Shown here piece by piece: positions 27,030 through 29,512 of a stretch of DNA of 29,512 nucleotides. How positions within the stretch are numbered: the stretch's first letter is position 1; each line of letters begins with the position of its first letter. The position numbers and the translations under genes are program-made. Origin of the DNA: a virus; IMG/VR virus record IMGVR_UViG_3300034198_014967, positions 1 through 29,512 of that record. One strand, given 5' to 3'. The notes under the pieces are model-generated. The model had not been told where the DNA came from. It saw only the letters and a program-made list of their open reading frames with translations, and made no database searches.

Positions 27030-27702
27030 ACCTACTGTAATTGCTTTTTATCCTGGAGCCGGGGGTAATCGTTATCTTAGATATCTTACAGGTAAAGAAT
27101 ACCTAACCCCTGATATAACATATGATAATAAGTTCACAGATCAAAAATTTGAATTTAGGTATCTATTAGAAAAAGTAAAAGTAAATCAAGAATTTATACT
27201 AACACATTGTTTAAATTATTCTCACATCAATGAACAGTTAAATCCTAAAAAAGTAATTATGATAAATTCTGATTTTAAAAAAAGTCTAAGAAGAGAGTGG
27301 TGGTTGAATGGTAATAACTTATACAAACAAAAAGTACAATTAGTAAATCAAGATTGTATGTTGACTACTTATAATAATATTAAAGATCCAAATTGGCCTA
27401 ATATTTTGACAGTTGAGGACATGCTTCCTGACCATAAAAAAGAAACAATGGAAAAGATGTCAAAATACAATGTACCAGAAGAATTAAATTCTGCTTGGGC
27501 AACTGTCAGCTGGCATCATGCATACTATGAAAAATATCCAGTTGAGTTGGGATACGCTGAAATTGCCAATGATCAAGAATTTGTAAATTTTATGGAATAT
27601 GAATTAAACAAATATGATAATGAATACTTTAATTTTAGTTGGGATATATTTAATCGGTATGGACCAAACGCAACTATAAACGAGTTATATCTTGACAAAT
27701 AA
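27022..27702 (+). CDS. AT-rich hypothetical protein, possibly P-loop/sulfotransferase-like
   Basis: This 226-residue protein carries AFYPGAGGNRYLRYL at residues 8-22, resembling the phosphate-binding loop of sulfotransferases and related P-loop proteins. It lacks the classical GK(S/T), so the assignment is tentative. The rest is helical, with many aromatic and Lys/Asn residues. The DNA is far more AT-rich than its neighbours: 27121-27180 has 12 G/C in 60 bases, against 32 in 60 at 26401-26460. Codons favour AAT, TTA and AGA, suggesting recent acquisition. It begins with GTG inside the last codons of the previous gene (8-base overlap), with no strong ribosome binding site. It ends 10 bases before the ATG of the radical SAM gene. 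Confidence 0.62.
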   Translation: MNKPTVIAFYPGAGGNRYLRYLTGKEYLTPDITYDNKFTDQKFEFRYLLEKVKVNQEFILTHCLNYSHINEQLNPKKVIMINSDFKKSLRREWWLNGNNLYKQKVQLVNQDCMLTTYNNIKDPNWPNILTVEDMLPDHKKETMEKMSKYNVPEELNSAWATVSWHHAYYEKYPVELGYAEIANDQEFVNFMEYELNKYDNEYFNFSWDIFNRYGPNATINELYLDK

Positions 27703-27712
27703 AAGTGATTTT

Positions 27713-29080
27713 ATGTCTGCTGCGGAGCAGATGCAAGCAAAACTTGGCAACTCACTCTGCTTGGCCAAATGGCAACAGGTGAGTCTACATCTTCCCACCG
27801 GTCTCAACAATTCATGTTACCATCCTCCCTTGCATCCAATAGATGCCTCGGTGTTACAAGATAATCCCAGTGCATTACACAACACCGAGTATAAAAAATC
27901 TCAACGCATCATCATGTTGAAAAATGAAAAACCCAGTGAATGCAGTTATTGTTGGAACATAGAAGCACATGGGCAATTGAGCGATAGACATTATCGTTCC
28001 AGCGAACCCTGGGCCGTAGAACATTACGAAGCAATCAAAAACTCTCGAGGAGACGAAGATGTTGTACCTAGTTATGTGGAAGTTAATTTTAATCATGCCT
28101 GCAACTTGGCTTGTAGTTATTGTAGCCCCCAATTCAGTAGCACCTGGCAAGCTGAGGTTGATCGGTGGGGCGGTTTCCCTACTAGTCGTGTCCATAATGA
28201 TCCTAGCCACTTTGTGGGTCGTAATAGACCTATACCAGCTAGTCAAGATAATCCTTACGTAGATGCATTTTGGCGTTGGTGGCCAGAACTGTATCCCAAA
28301 CTGCGACACTTTAGAATGACCGGTGGTGAACCACTAATGGATCGGAACACTTATCGAGTGTTTGATTATGTGTTGGCCATGCCAAAACCCGATTTGCATT
28401 TAAATGTCACCAGCAACTTCAGTGTGGAACCGGTGCTGTTTGAACGATATTTGGGCTATGTAAAACAGTTATGTACAACACAGATAGAACATTTCATGCA
28501 GTATGTCAGCTTGGATTCTGGCAACATCAAACATGCAGAATATATCCGACACGGGTTGAATATGAATCGACTACATGAATATGTCAACAGATACTTGACA
28601 GAAGTTCCCTATCGCAACAGTCTAACATTCATCATCACCATGAATAATTTAACTGTGCTGGGTCTACAACGTCAACTGCAATGGATACTGGATTTAAGAA
28701 AACGTCACAGTACCACATACCAACGTGTTTGGTTTGATACTCCCTTGCTACGTACACCCACATGGCAAAGTTTACAAATACTGCCACCGGTGTATGTGGG
28801 TGTGTTAGAACGTGTGGCTGACTGGATGGAACTGCGTTTAGAAACAGCAGAAGATCCATTTCACGGATTCAAAGATTACGAAGTACAACGCCTACGCAGA
28901 GACATAGCATGGATGCAGGAAGGTTGCAAGTTGGACCCCGACTATGTTAAACTGCAACGTGCAGACTTTTATCGTTTCTTCAACGAGCACGACAAAAGAC
29001 GTCAAACAGATTTTTTAACTACTTTTCCCGAAATGCGTGAATTTTGGAAAGAATGCGAATACCATGCCAAAAATACATAA
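27713..29080 (+). CDS. Radical SAM protein with N-terminal twitch/SPASM-like module
   Basis: This 455-residue enzyme belongs to the radical SAM family. The cluster-binding motif CNLACSYC sits at C130, C134 and C137, and MTGGEPL (G204-G205-E206) is the SAM-binding GGE motif. N-terminal to the core, C35 (NNSCYHP) and C77-x2-C80 (ECSYCW) are spaced as in twitch/SPASM domains that hold an auxiliary iron-sulfur cluster. Here the module precedes the core, as in a marine group called twitch domain-containing radical SAM proteins. Substrate unknown; such enzymes often act on peptides, but also on other substrates. ATG 27713 is preferred; an in-frame TTG at 27692 would overlap the upstream gene. The next gene is a paralogue. 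Confidence 0.85.
   Translation: MSAAEQMQAKLGNSLCLAKWQQVSLHLPTGLNNSCYHPPLHPIDASVLQDNPSALHNTEYKKSQRIIMLKNEKPSECSYCWNIEAHGQLSDRHYRSSEPWAVEHYEAIKNSRGDEDVVPSYVEVNFNHACNLACSYCSPQFSSTWQAEVDRWGGFPTSRVHNDPSHFVGRNRPIPASQDNPYVDAFWRWWPELYPKLRHFRMTGGEPLMDRNTYRVFDYVLAMPKPDLHLNVTSNFSVEPVLFERYLGYVKQLCTTQIEHFMQYVSLDSGNIKHAEYIRHGLNMNRLHEYVNRYLTEVPYRNSLTFIITMNNLTVLGLQRQLQWILDLRKRHSTTYQRVWFDTPLLRTPTWQSLQILPPVYVGVLERVADWMELRLETAEDPFHGFKDYEVQRLRRDIAWMQEGCKLDPDYVKLQRADFYRFFNEHDKRRQTDFLTTFPEMREFWKECEYHAKNT
29057..29066 (+). repeat. Related gene-junction motif, copy 3 (diverged)
   Basis: GAATACCATG resembles GAATATTATG within the two 15-base junction repeats. It encodes CEYH near the end of the first radical SAM protein and supplies the ATG of the second, with a 17-base overlap. 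Confidence 0.45.
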
Positions 29081-29512
29081 AGAAACAGATTTAGAATATC
29101 GACGCAGAGTAATTGACATCAAGAGTGAAAGCTTCTGCGGCGCGAAATGGTACAACGCCACTGTATGGCTGGGATCGGGTCAAACCACCAGTTGTCACCA
29201 TCCCTTGCCACATCAAATAGACATCAACGAGATTCGTACAAACCCCAAAGCCATACACAACACACAAAAGAAAAAAATGGAACGCGAACAGATGCAACGC
29301 GGAGAACGGCCCGCCGGTTGCGAGTACTGTTGGAAAATAGAAGACATTGGAAGAGACAACATAAGTGATAGAGTTTACAAAACAGTTATATATTCAGACA
29401 AGGACTTAAGAGATGCATTCGCTCAGCCAGCCAGCACAGATGTGGATTTACAAACGCTTGAAATCGCTTTTGATCGCACATGCAATTTTGGGTGTAGTTA
29501 CTGTAACCCTGC
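29064..29512 (+). CDS. Second radical SAM protein, partial, cut by the window end
   Basis: The gene opens at ATG 29064 and stays open to the last base, giving 149 residues so far. It is a paralogue of the preceding gene: C44 (TTSCHHP) and C86-x2-C89 (GCEYCW) match its twitch-like cysteines with identical 42-residue spacing, and CNFGCSYC (C140, C144, C147) is the radical SAM cluster motif. The conserved SCxHP, HNT, P-x2-CxYCWxIE order is the same in both. The 3' part, including the SAM-binding region, lies outside the window, so completeness cannot be judged. It overlaps the previous gene by 17 bases. Two tandem copies may act on different substrates or as a pair. Confidence 0.82.
   Translation, partial: MPKIHKETDLEYRRRVIDIKSESFCGAKWYNATVWLGSGQTTSCHHPLPHQIDINEIRTNPKAIHNTQKKKMEREQMQRGERPAGCEYCWKIEDIGRDNISDRVYKTVIYSDKDLRDAFAQPASTDVDLQTLEIAFDRTCNFGCSYCNP

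Noticed and set aside
29091-29368. Short frames on both strands near the window end
   Set aside because: They are shadows of the partial second radical SAM gene, which is continuous from 29064 to the end and has clear motifs.
1-29512. Search for tRNA genes, integrase, attachment sites and insertion sequences
   Set aside because: The strand is almost fully coding; gaps of 24-63 bases are too short for tRNAs, and no transposase or integrase motif was seen.

Overview
The window is a stretch of a tailed-phage genome of the T4-like, contractile-tail (myovirus) type. All genes lie on the + strand, and coding density is close to complete: no gap exceeds about 65 bases, and I see no tRNA, rRNA, CRISPR array or transposon. 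The baseplate proteins, the fibre modules and the accessory glycosyltransferase/radical SAM genes most resemble those of marine T4-like phages (cyanophage/pelagiphage-like groups). The host cannot be named from this window, because no photosynthesis or other host-diagnostic gene is present.

Region 1 (8-16737) is the baseplate block: gp25, gp6, then one 12.9-kb gene for a protein of about 4,300 residues in the position where T4 carries gp7. This giant is a mosaic. It has a cupredoxin-like N-terminal domain, a segment of about six FG-GAP (integrin-alpha-like) blades interrupted by a dockerin/EF-hand-like calcium loop, and a C-terminal series of about 65-residue repeats. Region 2 (16801-23774) holds five virion or fibre genes: a 230-aa structural protein, two fibre proteins sharing the same N-terminal module, a polyglycine adhesin lying between them, and a 299-aa tail-associated protein. 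One fibre carries a triple tandem repeat of about 138 aa, with a 67-bp perfect direct repeat in the DNA. AATAAATA boxes, resembling the late promoter of T4-like phages, lie 21-22 bases upstream of the gp6 start and of the 230-aa structural gene.

Region 3 (23828 to the end) looks like a separate operon. It is preceded by a host-type promoter with a perfect extended -10 box. The predicted transcription start falls on the A of the first ATG, which suggests a leaderless first message. Its eight genes mostly overlap: a small protein, two paralogous GT-A-like glycosyltransferases (one DTD, one ESD), another small protein, a third glycosyltransferase-like protein (DGDN), a strikingly AT-rich possible P-loop/sulfotransferase-like protein, and two tandem radical SAM proteins with an N-terminal twitch/SPASM-like cysteine module. 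The second radical SAM gene runs off the window.

My reading is that regions 1 and 2 build the baseplate and receptor-binding apparatus. Region 3 may encode a modification pathway (sugar transfer plus radical chemistry) acting on a phage structural protein, a host surface glycan or a peptide. The promoter architecture, gene-junction repeats and paralogous enzyme pairs of region 3 are the least explained part of the window.
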